A DNA stretch of 64,000 nucleotides from Flavimarina sp. Hel_I_48 (GTDB lineage Bacteria > Bacteroidota > Bacteroidia > Flavobacteriales > Flavobacteriaceae), in contig NZ_JPOL01000002.1 of the NCBI RefSeq assembly GCF_000733945.1, positions 134,001 to 198,000 of the forward strand, in the 5' to 3' direction. This document shows, piece by piece, positions 55,884-64,000 of this stretch (the stretch's first letter is position 1; each line of letters opens with the position of its first letter). The position numbers and the translations under genes are program-made. The notes below the pieces were generated by a model, which searched no databases, was not told the DNA's origin, and saw only the letters and a program-made list of their open reading frames with translations.

Positions 55884-57305
55884 ATGTATTGTAGGCTCTT
55901 TATTCTTTTATTGACATTCTCTTTTTATAGCTGTACCGAAAAGGCCCCAAAAGCGAAGTACGGTACCTGGTTTGGTGGCCACATTGTCAATCCTGTAGGT
56001 AATTCAGTGATTTTTAGAAAAGGAAATGATATCCTTGCTGAGATGGAATTGAATGAAGAAAATCGTTTCCTCCTAAATATACCTGATTTTACTCCAGGTC
56101 TTTATGAGTTTCTTCATAAAGAGCGACAACTTGTTTATCTAACTGCTGGAGATAGTGTTACTTTAAGAGTAAATACGTTTGAATTTGACGAAAGCATCAC
56201 CTTTACGGGAATAGGTGCGGCAAAAAACAACTTTATGATTGATCTTTTCCTAATGAATGAAAAGGAAAATGCTCAAATGGCAAATAATGCGATCTATTAT
56301 AAAACACCAGAAAAATTTGAACATTACCTGGATTCTTTGCAGCTCATTCGTAATAAACGTTGGGAGGATTTTCAGGATAAGCATAATGCGGGAGAAGGTT
56401 TTTCTAAAATCGCCCATGCTATTATAAATTACGATATATACGCACGTAAGGAAGTATATCCACTTACCAACTTTGTTTCTTCAAAAATGAACTTACTTCA
56501 TTCTATGCCCAAGGGATTTTACGATTACCGGAAGTATGTTTCATTTAACCAGGAAGAGTTTTTGTCTTTATATTCATACCAGCGGTTCCTTTTTAATTAT
56601 TTCAATCAGGCTTCTTTTAAGAAGTATGGTCACGATTTTCCTTTTGACCCACAATCCTTAATACACAACACAATAGAGATAAAACTTATAGATTCTTTAG
56701 TTACAAATAAAGCAATTAAGAATTTCTTAATGACCCGCAATATCCGAAACTACCTTTCTAACAGCAATAATAAGGCTGGCAACAAAGAAATGTATGACCA
56801 GTATATGAACTTTGTTCAATCTGAATCTGATAAAAAAAATATTAAAGAGCTTTATCTTAGTAACCAAAACCTTGAATCTGAGAAACAAATTCCTGATGAA
56901 ACTTTGTTCAATACTGATTTTGAGAAAATTTCACTACGCTCGCTTATTAAAAAACCAACAATAATTTATTTCTGGTCTTCAGAGAGCAGAAATCATATGA
57001 TACGTGCACATGCCAAAGCAGAAAAGCTTAGGGTGCGTTATCCGCAATACGATATTCTAGACCTCAATCTTGATATAGACCCAGAAATGTGGGTGGAAAT
57101 TTTAATAAATCAAAATTTTGATGAAAGCCATTCTTATCGTTTTGTGGATGCAATCGACAAATCAAGAAGGGAATTTTCAATTAATAATATTGTGAAAACA
57201 CTTGTTCTAGACAAGGACGGCATTATTCTAAACGCCCACGCGAATATGTTCAGTTCGCGTTTTGAAAGTGAAATATTGGGATATCTCAATAAGAATGATA
57301 AGTAA
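55884..57305 (+). CDS. Lipoprotein with thioredoxin-like (TlpA-like) C-terminus lacking cysteines
   Basis: I use the ATG at 55884, which gives a lipoprotein signal (FILLLTFSFYSC); an upstream TTG is in frame but adds an unhelpful tail. The 473-residue protein has a beta-rich N-terminal domain like DUF4369 (HIVNPVGNSVIFRKGND), a helical middle, and a thioredoxin-like C-domain (TIIYFWSSESRNH, VKTLVLDKDGIILNAHA). The usual WCGPC active site reads ESRNH, with S368 and H371 in the two cysteine positions, so it cannot do thiol exchange. A structural or binding role is more likely. Base composition is more AT-rich than its neighbours. Confidence 0.75.
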   Translation: MYCRLFILLLTFSFYSCTEKAPKAKYGTWFGGHIVNPVGNSVIFRKGNDILAEMELNEENRFLLNIPDFTPGLYEFLHKERQLVYLTAGDSVTLRVNTFEFDESITFTGIGAAKNNFMIDLFLMNEKENAQMANNAIYYKTPEKFEHYLDSLQLIRNKRWEDFQDKHNAGEGFSKIAHAIINYDIYARKEVYPLTNFVSSKMNLLHSMPKGFYDYRKYVSFNQEEFLSLYSYQRFLFNYFNQASFKKYGHDFPFDPQSLIHNTIEIKLIDSLVTNKAIKNFLMTRNIRNYLSNSNNKAGNKEMYDQYMNFVQSESDKKNIKELYLSNQNLESEKQIPDETLFNTDFEKISLRSLIKKPTIIYFWSSESRNHMIRAHAKAEKLRVRYPQYDILDLNLDIDPEMWVEILINQNFDESHSYRFVDAIDKSRREFSINNIVKTLVLDKDGIILNAHANMFSSRFESEILGYLNKNDK

Positions 57306-57509
57306 ATTTAAACTTTGAGGTTTAAAATAGTGTTTATAATGCAATCTTATTCGAGCAGACTTTTGCATCTTAGTAGACAGCATTTGGGAACGCGATCTTC
57401 TATTCCCTATAATAGTATTTAATAGATCATGAAACCTTAAAGTATTATGCAGGGAGTTTTAATTTCTAAGTAAAACTGATAATTAGCTATAACCTTCAAT
57501 TGAAAGCAT

Positions 57510-57540
57510 AAAAAAAGAGCCGAGAATATCGGCTCTTTTT
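57510..57540. terminator. Bidirectional terminator between the TlpA-like and transaldolase genes
   Basis: GAGCCGA-GAATA-TCGGCTC with seven A before and T-run after lies between convergent genes. The rest of the 254-base gap (57306-57559) shows nothing I recognise. Confidence 0.88.
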
Positions 57541-57559
57541 TATTATTGGATTCTTCTAA

Positions 57560-58219
57560 TTAAGCATTTTGACCTGCATTAAAATCTGCTAAGAACTTCT
57601 CAAGACCTATGTCTGTCAATGGGTGCTTCAATAAACCTTTAATACTATCAAGACCACCGGTCATTACATCTGCACCAAGTTTTGCACAATCAATAATATG
57701 CATGGTATGACGAATAGAAGCAGCTAAAATTTCAGTTTCATAAGCATAATTGTCAAAAATCATACGTATTTCTGCAATTAGGTTAAGACCGTCTGTAGAA
57801 ATATCATCCAGCCTGCCAATAAAAGGAGAAACGTAAGTTGCTCCAGCTTTAGCTGCAAGCAATGCTTGCCCCGCTGAAAATATAAGTGTACAGTTGGTAC
57901 GTATGCCTTTATCGCTAAAATATTTAAGCGCCTTAACACCATCTTCAATCATGGGTATTTTTACCACGATCTGGTCGTGCAAAGCAGCTAGCTCTTCACC
58001 TTGTTTTACCATCCCGTCAAAATCTGTTGCAGTAACTTCCGCACTCACATCACCATCTACAATTTCGCAAATTTTAGAATAATGCTTGAGAATATTATCA
58101 TGACCTGAAATACCTTCTTTGTGCATAAGTGAAGGATTTGTAGTCACACCATCCAGAACGCCTAGTTCCTGTGCTTCTTTAATCTGATCAAGATTTGCTG
58201 TATCTATAAAAAATTTCAT
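57560..58219 (-). CDS. tal: Transaldolase/fructose-6-phosphate aldolase family
   Basis: This 219-residue TIM-barrel protein is the short transaldolase type: [29 protein letters not shown], catalytic lysine K87 in QIVVKIPM, and [19 protein letters not shown]. It moves a dihydroxyacetone unit between sugar phosphates in the pentose phosphate pathway; close relatives (FsaA) act as fructose-6-phosphate aldolases and cannot be told apart by eye. The gene is monocistronic. Confidence 0.93.
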   Translation of the reverse strand: MKFFIDTANLDQIKEAQELGVLDGVTTNPSLMHKEGISGHDNILKHYSKICEIVDGDVSAEVTATDFDGMVKQGEELAALHDQIVVKIPMIEDGVKALKYFSDKGIRTNCTLIFSAGQALLAAKAGATYVSPFIGRLDDISTDGLNLIAEIRMIFDNYAYETEILAASIRHTMHIIDCAKLGADVMTGGLDSIKGLLKHPLTDIGLEKFLADFNAGQNA

Positions 58220-58352
58220 ATTAATTATCTTTTGTTATTGGTTGATATAAGTTTCAGGTAAAAATAACGATTTGTTCTTAAAATAAGGAAAACTACAAGC
58301 CAATTCTATAATAAGAAAACGTTTATGAACATAATTAAATGTTAACGTAGCC

Positions 58353-59156
58353 TTATAACTTATAGTGGTTGAGTAATAAGCGCTCATAAAACTTACCTGG
58401 CAGCACCCCTTTAAGGAAAACTGAAAATTTTTGCATGAAAACGCCCACCTTGTAATTGACCTTAGGCTGTTCCGTTTTCATGATTGCCAGTACCGCATCT
58501 GCCATGACATCTGGTGACTGGCCATCAGCTACGTGGGCATCCATCATATCAAGTGATTTTCCGTAACTTTTTGCGTAGGGGGATTGTGCATTGCTTGGGG
58601 CGTGATAACGACCGGCAGCAATATTGGTCGCAAAATCACCCGGGGCAACATTGGTTAGTTTTACATTGAATTCTTTCAGTTCCATACGCAGTGCTTCCGT
58701 GGTCAGGCCTAAGGCACCCTTTGTTGCAGAATAAGCACTGCGGAAAGGCAAGCCCATAAACCCTGCGATGGAAGTCACATTGATTATCATCCCGGCTCGT
58801 TGCTCGCGCATGATGGGAAGCACAGCTTTTATAAGATTTATGGGACCGAAATAATTAGTTTCAAAAATGGATTTAATTTCGCTTTCCGGGATTTCCTCAA
58901 GGGGACCGCTAATACCCTTTCCTGCATTATTAATCAGAAAATCAATGCGTTTTTCACGGATCAGGAGTTCGTTCACGGCATTTGTGATACTTTCTGGTCG
59001 CGTGACATCAAGCGGGAGGAACCGCACGCCATTGCTTTCTTCTGCTTTGGGATTACGGCTCGTGCCATAAACACGGTACTTATTTTTTGCAAGATGCTCG
59101 GCAATGGCCTTTCCTATCCCTGAAGATGCTCCTGTTATAAGTACTACTTCAGCCAT
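58353..59156 (-). CDS. Short-chain dehydrogenase/reductase
   Basis: This 267-residue NAD(P)-dependent oxidoreductase has the SDR motifs: cofactor loop TGASSGIG (residues 8-15), NNAG (76-79), catalytic S129, Y142 and K146 (TSIAGF, YSATKGA). The preference (R34 after the second strand, GTSRNP) suggests NADPH. A C-terminal extension (KVGVFMQKFSVFLKGVLPGK) resembles the lipid-active classical SDRs. The substrate is unknown. It reads in the same direction as the SRP RNA upstream. Confidence 0.92.
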   Translation of the reverse strand: MAEVVLITGASSGIGKAIAEHLAKNKYRVYGTSRNPKAEESNGVRFLPLDVTRPESITNAVNELLIREKRIDFLINNAGKGISGPLEEIPESEIKSIFETNYFGPINLIKAVLPIMREQRAGMIINVTSIAGFMGLPFRSAYSATKGALGLTTEALRMELKEFNVKLTNVAPGDFATNIAAGRYHAPSNAQSPYAKSYGKSLDMMDAHVADGQSPDVMADAVLAIMKTEQPKVNYKVGVFMQKFSVFLKGVLPGKFYERLLLNHYKL

Positions 59157-59233
59157 TGTAAAAAGTTTAGAGTAGGTAGTTTAATAGTGGCCTGCGCTTC
59201 TAACACACTGAAAAATCCTTGACTTTAGCGCAC

Positions 59234-59334
59234 AAAAAATGGCAAGCTACCTACATCACACCGCTACGACCATCTACCCTTGCTGCGTTCCCACCCTGGG
59301 GGATTCGACAGGAGCTGGTTGTGTAGGACTTGCC
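59234..59334 (-). ncRNA. ffs: SRP RNA (4.5S-type)
   Basis: Read on the minus strand, the conserved SRP core is plain: AGGGTGGGAACGCAGCAAGG with the GGAA tetraloop and the asymmetric internal loop that binds Ffh. The ends pair as GGCAAG (59334-59329) with CTTGCC (59246-59241), and CCTACA with TGTAGG inside them, giving a hairpin of about 94 nt. Six T follow the 3' arm (59239-59234), so the RNA carries its own terminator. It lacks an Alu domain, as in most Gram-negative SRP RNAs. The 5' end agrees with the promoter just upstream. Confidence 0.93.
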
Positions 59335-59338
59335 GGTG

Positions 59339-59346
59339 CAAATATA
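59339..59346 (-). promoter_or_regulatory. -7 box TATATTTG of the SRP RNA
   Basis: An exact TAnnTTTG box lies 4 bases before the first paired base of the RNA (59334), which is the distance expected to +1. No clear -33 element is seen. Confidence 0.75.
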
Positions 59347-59422
59347 GAAAAAGATCATGTTTCTGCCTTATTTTTTAAACTGAATTTAAAGATTTATCTT
59401 GTCAAAAAATTATTACTACCTC

Positions 59423-60481
59423 ATGCGCTTTACTAAATTACTGGCTCTGTTTATTTTAAGTCTTATACTTTTTTCCTGCGGAAACGGAAAAGACCTCGGA
59501 AAAAAATTCAAACTCGTCCTCAATGCCAAAAATGACGCCTTAAACAAAGGCCAAGTCCTTGAAATTTCGCTTCAGCCGGATAAGAATGCGACGTTGGATT
59601 CGGTAGTTTATCGCCTTGACGGGGTGATTTTAGATCGAAAAAATGACATTTCCACCATAAAAACCAAAGTATCTTCAGAACGCTTGGGTAAAAAGAAACT
59701 TACCGCTACCCTATTTTCTGAAGGCAAAACCGATACGATTAGCAAATTTGTTACCGTACTTGCTGATAAAGCTCCCCAACTCTACGGTTTTGAAATCGTG
59801 AAAACTTATCCGCATGCTGTAACTTCCTATACGCAGGGGTTGGAATTTCATGAGGGTTCATTATATGAAAGCGCCGGTGAATACGGTAAAAGCAAGTTGC
59901 TGAAGGTAGATTATAAGACCGGCGACATCGAAAAGGAGATAAAACTGGACGACAACTATTTTGCCGAAGGTCTTACCATTATAGATGACCGGCTCATTCA
60001 GTTGACCTGGCGTGAAGGGGAAGGTTTTATCTACGATCTGGAAAATTTTCAAAAAACAGGTTCGTTTGCCTATGGAGAGAGCAAGCAGGGTTGGGGGCTT
60101 TGTAATGATGGAAGCACGGTTTATAAATCTGACGGAACAACTAAAATTTGGCTGCTGGATCCTGAAAACCTTTCCGAAACCGGACATATAGAAGTTGTTG
60201 ACAACAAGGCTTTGCGTTCTAAATATAATGAACTGGAATGGGTAGATGGCAAAATTTACGGCAATACCTATGGCAATGACGGCATTAGCATTATTGATCC
60301 ACAATCTGGCGCTATCGAAGCGGTGATTGACCTGCGTCCATTAAAAGAACAAGTACAATCCGGGCTCGACAAACAAAATGAGGTTCTCAACGGCATCGCC
60401 TACAATCCCGAAAGTCAAACGCTTTTTGTGACCGGCAAGCACTGGAATACCTTATTTGAAATAAAAGTGGTTAAAAAATAG
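59423..60481 (+). CDS. Glutaminyl-peptide cyclotransferase (glutamine cyclotransferase) lipoprotein
   Basis: I use the ATG at 59423, which gives a lipoprotein signal (FTKLLALFILSLILFSC); an in-frame TTG 24 bases earlier adds a useless tail. The 352-residue protein has a beta-sandwich N-part and a five-bladed propeller of the plant-type glutamine cyclotransferase family (YPHAVTSYTQGLEF, YESAGEYGKSKLL, YFAEGLTIIDDRLIQLTWRE, GWGLCNDG, YNELEWVDGKIYGNTYG). It forms N-terminal pyroglutamate on exported proteins. In T9SS bacteria many secreted proteins carry pyroglutamate after signal cleavage, which fits its envelope location. Confidence 0.93.
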   Translation: MRFTKLLALFILSLILFSCGNGKDLGKKFKLVLNAKNDALNKGQVLEISLQPDKNATLDSVVYRLDGVILDRKNDISTIKTKVSSERLGKKKLTATLFSEGKTDTISKFVTVLADKAPQLYGFEIVKTYPHAVTSYTQGLEFHEGSLYESAGEYGKSKLLKVDYKTGDIEKEIKLDDNYFAEGLTIIDDRLIQLTWREGEGFIYDLENFQKTGSFAYGESKQGWGLCNDGSTVYKSDGTTKIWLLDPENLSETGHIEVVDNKALRSKYNELEWVDGKIYGNTYGNDGISIIDPQSGAIEAVIDLRPLKEQVQSGLDKQNEVLNGIAYNPESQTLFVTGKHWNTLFEIKVVKK

Positions 60482-60520
60482 CTCAAAAAGCCTATAAACG
60501 GTCTATTTCACCTTAAATTC

Positions 60521-60528
60521 TACCTTTG
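60521..60528 (+). promoter_or_regulatory. -7 box TACCTTTG before the beta-helix lipoprotein gene
   Basis: An exact TAnnTTTG match lies 39 bases after the glutamine cyclotransferase stop. It overlaps the TTG considered as a start for the next gene, so the two readings compete. Confidence 0.4.
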
Positions 60529-60584
60529 AAATCAATTTCCTTCAATTTTTTATAGTTGCCATACTCCTACTTACCCTTGTAACG

Positions 60585-62093
60585 TTGAGTTCGTGCAGGG
60601 ATGATTTTGAATCTACCGCATCCACTGGAAACCTGGAATTTTCGAGGGATACGGTGTATCTGGATACAGTTTTTACAAACGTAGGCAGCAGCACATACAC
60701 GCTCAAGGTATACAACAGGGGTAATTCCCTGATCAATATTCCCACCCTTGGCCTGGCGCGCGGTGAAGAATCCCGGTACAGGCTCAATGTAGATGGCAGG
60801 CCGGGCAAATTTTTTAATGATGTGGAAATTTTACCGCGTGACAGTATTTTTATTTTCATCGAGACCACGCTTGATTATAACACTTTTACTAACGACAGCA
60901 CCTCCCTACTCTATACAGATGCCATCACTTTTGATAATGGTGCCAATGAACAACATGTAGAACTCGTGACCCTGGTTCAGGATGCTGTGTTTTTATTTCC
61001 GAAACGCGACGCAAATGGGGTTAAGGAAACCTTGAGCCTGGGCGAATCCTCAAAAGGTGAAGAACTGCTTGTAGAGGGCTTCTTACTGGAAGATGATGAA
61101 CTCACATTCACAAATGAAAAACCATACGTTATTTATGGTTATGCTGCAGTGGGGACAGAAAAAACACTTACCATTGAAGCGGGTGCGCGCGTTCATTTTC
61201 ATGAGGATAGCGGCATAATAGTGGGAAATAATGGAAGTTTAAAAGTTAATGGAAGTCAGAGCCAGGACACACTAAAGATGGAAAACCAGGTGATTTTTGA
61301 AGGAGATCGTCTGGAGCCGCTCTATACGGATGTTCCTGGCCAGTGGGGAACGATTTGGCTCACCGCCGGAAGTAAAAACAATGAAATCCATAACGCCACA
61401 ATAAAAAATGCCACTATTGGCGTATTGGTAGATTCTAACGCAGGTAATGGCATACCCACACTTGCGATCAACAATACGCAGATATACAATAGCTCTAATA
61501 TTGGTTTACTGGCACAAACGGCCACGGTTACCGGTGAAAACCTGGTGATCAATAACGCTGGGATTTCTGCACTATCTCTAGCCCTTGGCGGAAGCTATAC
61601 ATTTAAACACGCGACAATTGTAAACTATTTACAACAGGGCTTTAGACAGGCAGCTGCATTGCAAATCAGTAATTTTGTCCCTACGGAAGCCGGGGCGCTT
61701 GCGGCGGACCTTAAACAGGCCAAATTTATCAACTGTGTTATCTCTGGGAATCGTAGTGAAGAGCTACAATTACAAGCTGTAGAACAAGCCGCTTTTAATT
61801 ATACTTTTACAAATTGCCTCCTTCGTTTTGATGATCCTTTTCAGGATTTAACTGGAACTGATTTATACGATTTTGGTGATACCACCAAATATATGGGCGT
61901 AATTATTAGTAGCGATCCACTCTTCAAGAATGCACTTTCAAATGACCTGCGCATAGGTGAAGATTCCCCTGCAAATGGAACTGCACTTCCTGAAGCTGCA
62001 GCAACGGTTCCTTTTGATATTTTAGGCATTCCACGTACCGGGAATCCAGACATTGGCGCCTATGAAAGCATTATTTTTAAGCATAAAATGTAA
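60585..62093 (+). CDS. Beta-helix lipoprotein; signal peptide disrupted or started at an unusual codon
   Basis: From TTG at 60585 the frame gives 502 residues starting LSSCRDD, which is the lipobox itself, so this start cannot be the real N-terminus. Upstream in the same frame is a perfect signal core (FFIVAILLLTLVTLSSC), but no ATG, GTG or TTG precedes it. A TTG at 60526 begins MKSISFNF and would join it exactly if the six-T run at 60546-60551 had one more T. The mature protein has an Ig-like region and a right-handed beta-helix region (residues about 185-460). It is a surface or periplasmic lipoprotein of unknown role, probably linked to the cyclotransferase gene before it. Confidence 0.75.
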   Translation: MSSCRDDFESTASTGNLEFSRDTVYLDTVFTNVGSSTYTLKVYNRGNSLINIPTLGLARGEESRYRLNVDGRPGKFFNDVEILPRDSIFIFIETTLDYNTFTNDSTSLLYTDAITFDNGANEQHVELVTLVQDAVFLFPKRDANGVKETLSLGESSKGEELLVEGFLLEDDELTFTNEKPYVIYGYAAVGTEKTLTIEAGARVHFHEDSGIIVGNNGSLKVNGSQSQDTLKMENQVIFEGDRLEPLYTDVPGQWGTIWLTAGSKNNEIHNATIKNATIGVLVDSNAGNGIPTLAINNTQIYNSSNIGLLAQTATVTGENLVINNAGISALSLALGGSYTFKHATIVNYLQQGFRQAAALQISNFVPTEAGALAADLKQAKFINCVISGNRSEELQLQAVEQAAFNYTFTNCLLRFDDPFQDLTGTDLYDFGDTTKYMGVIISSDPLFKNALSNDLRIGEDSPANGTALPEAAATVPFDILGIPRTGNPDIGAYESIIFKHKM

Positions 62094-62219
62094 AGCAAAA
62101 CTGTTAAAACTAAATTTAATATCGCATTTCAGCGAGCAATTCTTATCCTTTGGCTTAAATATGCAGTAATAGCAAACAACTTGATTACAGTTCTTTACAT
62201 TCGCTGTAAATTAAGAACT

Positions 62220-62873
62220 ATGAGCCCCAAATTAGTCTTTACAGCATTATTTATATTATTTGCTACGATCTGTCAATCACAGGAAAATACACACCTCTCT
62301 GGTGATGTGACAATTCTTCTGAAAAAGAAATCCCTTACTGCTTCATACGTACTAACAAATATTACTGTTGACAGCCCAAAAATGTCCTTTATGTTACACG
62401 AGGATTTTGATGTTGAACAAGCATATTTAAACGGCGATCCTATTGCTTCCAGTAAAAATGGTAGAGATTGTGAATCCTGTAAAGTGCATACTATATGGAT
62501 AGATCGTCCACTTACAACGACTGACACTTTAAAAATTGCCGTTGATGGTAGTCTGGATAATTTTACTCCCAAACGTTCAGAAATTGAAATAGGAACTGCT
62601 GATAAATGGTATCCTGTTATCCTTGAAGAGTCCGCAAAAACAAGTGGTGATCCTTTCGCCTCAAACACTTATTCTTATACGTACGATTTTAAATTGAGAT
62701 CAGGAGATAGTAAAACAATATTAATAGATGGAATTGGTGCTGACAATAAAGGCAATTTTCATAGTGTAGTTCCAAATTCTAATATCCTGCTAAACTTATC
62801 TTCTAGACAACCTGAGGATTTATCGCATACAGAGGAAAGCACTCAAGAAGCACGAATAGTTTTCGGAGAATAA
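62220..62873 (+). CDS. Hypothetical secreted protein, resembling an isolated M1-type N-domain
   Basis: I start it at ATG 62220, giving a signal peptide (FTALFILFATICQSQ); an upstream in-frame TTG is rejected. The 217-residue protein is beta-rich (LSGDVTILLKKKSLTASYVL, CKVHTIWIDRP, KWYPVILEE). The pattern loosely resembles the N-terminal domain of M1-type peptidases, but no catalytic domain follows and the frame ends at a normal stop. It could be a stand-alone domain or a remnant. The function is unknown. Base composition is AT-rich compared with genes before it. Confidence 0.65.
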   Translation: MSPKLVFTALFILFATICQSQENTHLSGDVTILLKKKSLTASYVLTNITVDSPKMSFMLHEDFDVEQAYLNGDPIASSKNGRDCESCKVHTIWIDRPLTTTDTLKIAVDGSLDNFTPKRSEIEIGTADKWYPVILEESAKTSGDPFASNTYSYTYDFKLRSGDSKTILIDGIGADNKGNFHSVVPNSNILLNLSSRQPEDLSHTEESTQEARIVFGE

Positions 62874-62961
62874 AATAGAAATGTTTTATTTTATTTATTG
62901 CAAGAGTTACTTCTAGATTACATTCTTCTATTATCAGTTCTTAATTGTCAAAATTGAGGAA

Positions 62962-63282
62962 ATGAATCTTTTTATCTACGGAACGCTAATAAATCCTACT
63001 GTTCAATTAAGCTTATTTAAAAGAATTATTCCCATGCGCGCAGATCAACTGACTGCGTATCGCAAAGATCAGATTTGTATTCAGGATCATCGCAATGGTA
63101 CTCTTTACCCTATTCTCAAATTCACCGGTGACCCCCATGATACAATTGATGGAAAGGTAGTGCATATTTCTGATACTGAACTCAAGATGACTGATGCCTA
63201 CGAAGGAAAATCCTACATACGCAGGCCGGTACAATTGGTTTCTGGAGTAATAGCCTGGTGCTATATTGCTCCTATAGATTAA
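62962..63282 (+). CDS. Gamma-glutamylcyclotransferase-like protein (AIG2 fold)
   Basis: This 106-residue protein has the family signature FIYGTL at the N-terminus and a conserved acidic residue E81 in DAYEGKSYIRR, the likely catalytic acid. The fold converts gamma-glutamyl amides to 5-oxoproline, although many bacterial members have other or unknown substrates. It is cytoplasmic and complete, and slightly shorter than average for the family. Confidence 0.88.
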   Translation: MNLFIYGTLINPTVQLSLFKRIIPMRADQLTAYRKDQICIQDHRNGTLYPILKFTGDPHDTIDGKVVHISDTELKMTDAYEGKSYIRRPVQLVSGVIAWCYIAPID

Positions 63283-63347
63283 ATTCTAATAGCAATTCCT
63301 AAGTTGCCACCATCCAGTAAAATAGATCAATTGGTATTAATTGATTC

Positions 63348-64000
63348 TTAAAATGGATATCCTATCGCAAAATTGAATACGGGCTGGTTGAGATTAAAAT
63401 CCCACCGCTGACCTTTATCAAGCTTGGGATCATGTATAGGTGCAGCAAGGTCAAAACGAATTACAAAACTTTGTATATCAATACGAATTCCCGTTCCCAC
63501 GCCTATCCCTAGTTGGTTAAACCAGTCGCTGGTAAACTTACCTTCATCAGGACCACTATTGCTGGTATTCCAAATATTACCTGCATCACCAAAAAAAGCG
63601 CCTTTCACAATCCCAAAAATTGGGAATCTGTACTCAATATTTGCCTCTAAACGCATATTACCCGTTTGATCAAAGAAAGAACTTACGGTTCCTTCCTTTG
63701 TAGGTTTATACGTACCAGGTCCCAGCGAACGGATCTGAAACGCCCTTACGCTATAAGGTCCACCGGAAAAGTATTGTTTTGTATACGGTAGTACATCAGA
63801 ATTTCCGTAAGGCACGCCAATACCCGCGAAGAGACGTGTTGCGATTTTCTGGTCCTTACCAAAATTAAAATGGTATCTAAAATCACCATCTATTTTTGCA
63901 TACTGTGCAAATTCAAGTCCTATAAACTTTTTAGGCTCACCACTAGAACTACCACTTATTAGACCTAAACTGTTTCCTGCAGTGTCAAAATTGATATTTG
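63348..64000 (-). CDS. C-terminal part of a BamA/TamA-type outer-membrane barrel (5' end outside window)
   Basis: The frame is open to the right edge of the window, so only the last 217 codons are visible; the GTG at 63815 is not the start. The region is the Omp85 barrel end: YTKQYFSGGPYSVRAFQIRS (the conserved barrel loop with GG and R-F motif), RLEANIEYRFPIFGIVKGAF, FGDAGNIWN, GIGVGTGIRIDIQSFVIRFD, and a final F. It belongs to the BamA/TamA/TamL group that inserts outer-membrane proteins or envelope components. Which member cannot be decided without the POTRA domains. Confidence 0.88.
   Translation of the reverse strand, partial: NINFDTAGNSLGLISGSSSGEPKKFIGLEFAQYAKIDGDFRYHFNFGKDQKIATRLFAGIGVPYGNSDVLPYTKQYFSGGPYSVRAFQIRSLGPGTYKPTKEGTVSSFFDQTGNMRLEANIEYRFPIFGIVKGAFFGDAGNIWNTSNSGPDEGKFTSDWFNQLGIGVGTGIRIDIQSFVIRFDLAAPIHDPKLDKGQRWDFNLNQPVFNFAIGYPF

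Overview
The window looks like chromosomal DNA from a marine-type member of the Flavobacteriia (Bacteroidota). Supporting this are a T9SS sorting domain, two TonB-dependent receptors with carboxypeptidase-regulatory N-termini, ASPIC/VCBS proteins, Flavobacteriia-restricted DUF families (DUF6452, DUF6048), RNase Y beside zapA, almost no Shine-Dalgarno sequences, and many promoters with the Bacteroidota -7 box TAnnTTTG. The sequence is AT-rich and densely coding. I see no prophage, integrase, transposase, CRISPR array, rRNA, tRNA or recognisable defence island.

Layout. 1-9.3 kb: end of a giant VCBS/ASPIC protein, an aldo/keto reductase, a DUF808 membrane protein, a lone receiver domain, a DUF2383 helical-bundle protein, and a two-gene unit of a Tat-exported aminotransferase plus an AEC-like permease. 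9.3-17.9 kb: DoxX, a large lipoprotein zinc protease, an MscS channel, a phospholipase A-like barrel, then a minus-strand cell-division/RNA block (coiled-coil protein, zapA, a 6S-like RNA, rny). 18.1-28.8 kb: M23 peptidase plus TonB receptor operon, a decayed ABC-transporter locus, cysteine desulfurase, a calcium-repeat lipoprotein, an Smr protein and a T9SS substrate with two small membrane proteins. 28.9-38.4 kb: large TonB receptor, ornithine aminotransferase, rlmD-DUF6452-DUF6048, a SpoU methyltransferase and an M48 protease. 38.4-47.3 kb: a folded intergenic element, the RelA/SpoT homologue, fur-purA, a zinc-ribbon peptidase, and a patatin/M1 peptidase pair. 47.4-58.2 kb: recG, pheT, two small unknowns, an ABC-F protein, a thioredoxin-fold lipoprotein without cysteines, and transaldolase. 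58.3-64 kb: an SDR, the SRP RNA, glutamine cyclotransferase with a beta-helix lipoprotein whose signal peptide appears frameshifted, a small secreted protein, gamma-glutamylcyclotransferase, and the C-terminus of a BamA/TamA-type barrel.

Most genes are housekeeping or cell-envelope functions. Short operons are joined by one-base TAATG overlaps (fur-purA, M1-patatin, the 190-aa protein and the ABC remnant). The most notable items are non-coding: a 166-nt rod-shaped RNA between zapA and rny that looks like 6S RNA and ends only 13 nt before the rny start codon; the SRP RNA with a well-placed promoter; a junction-like folded element in the only large empty intergenic region; and promoter boxes placed so close to two start codons that leaderless mRNAs are predicted. 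No convincing new multi-gene system was found. All functional calls come from reading motifs by eye, without database searches.
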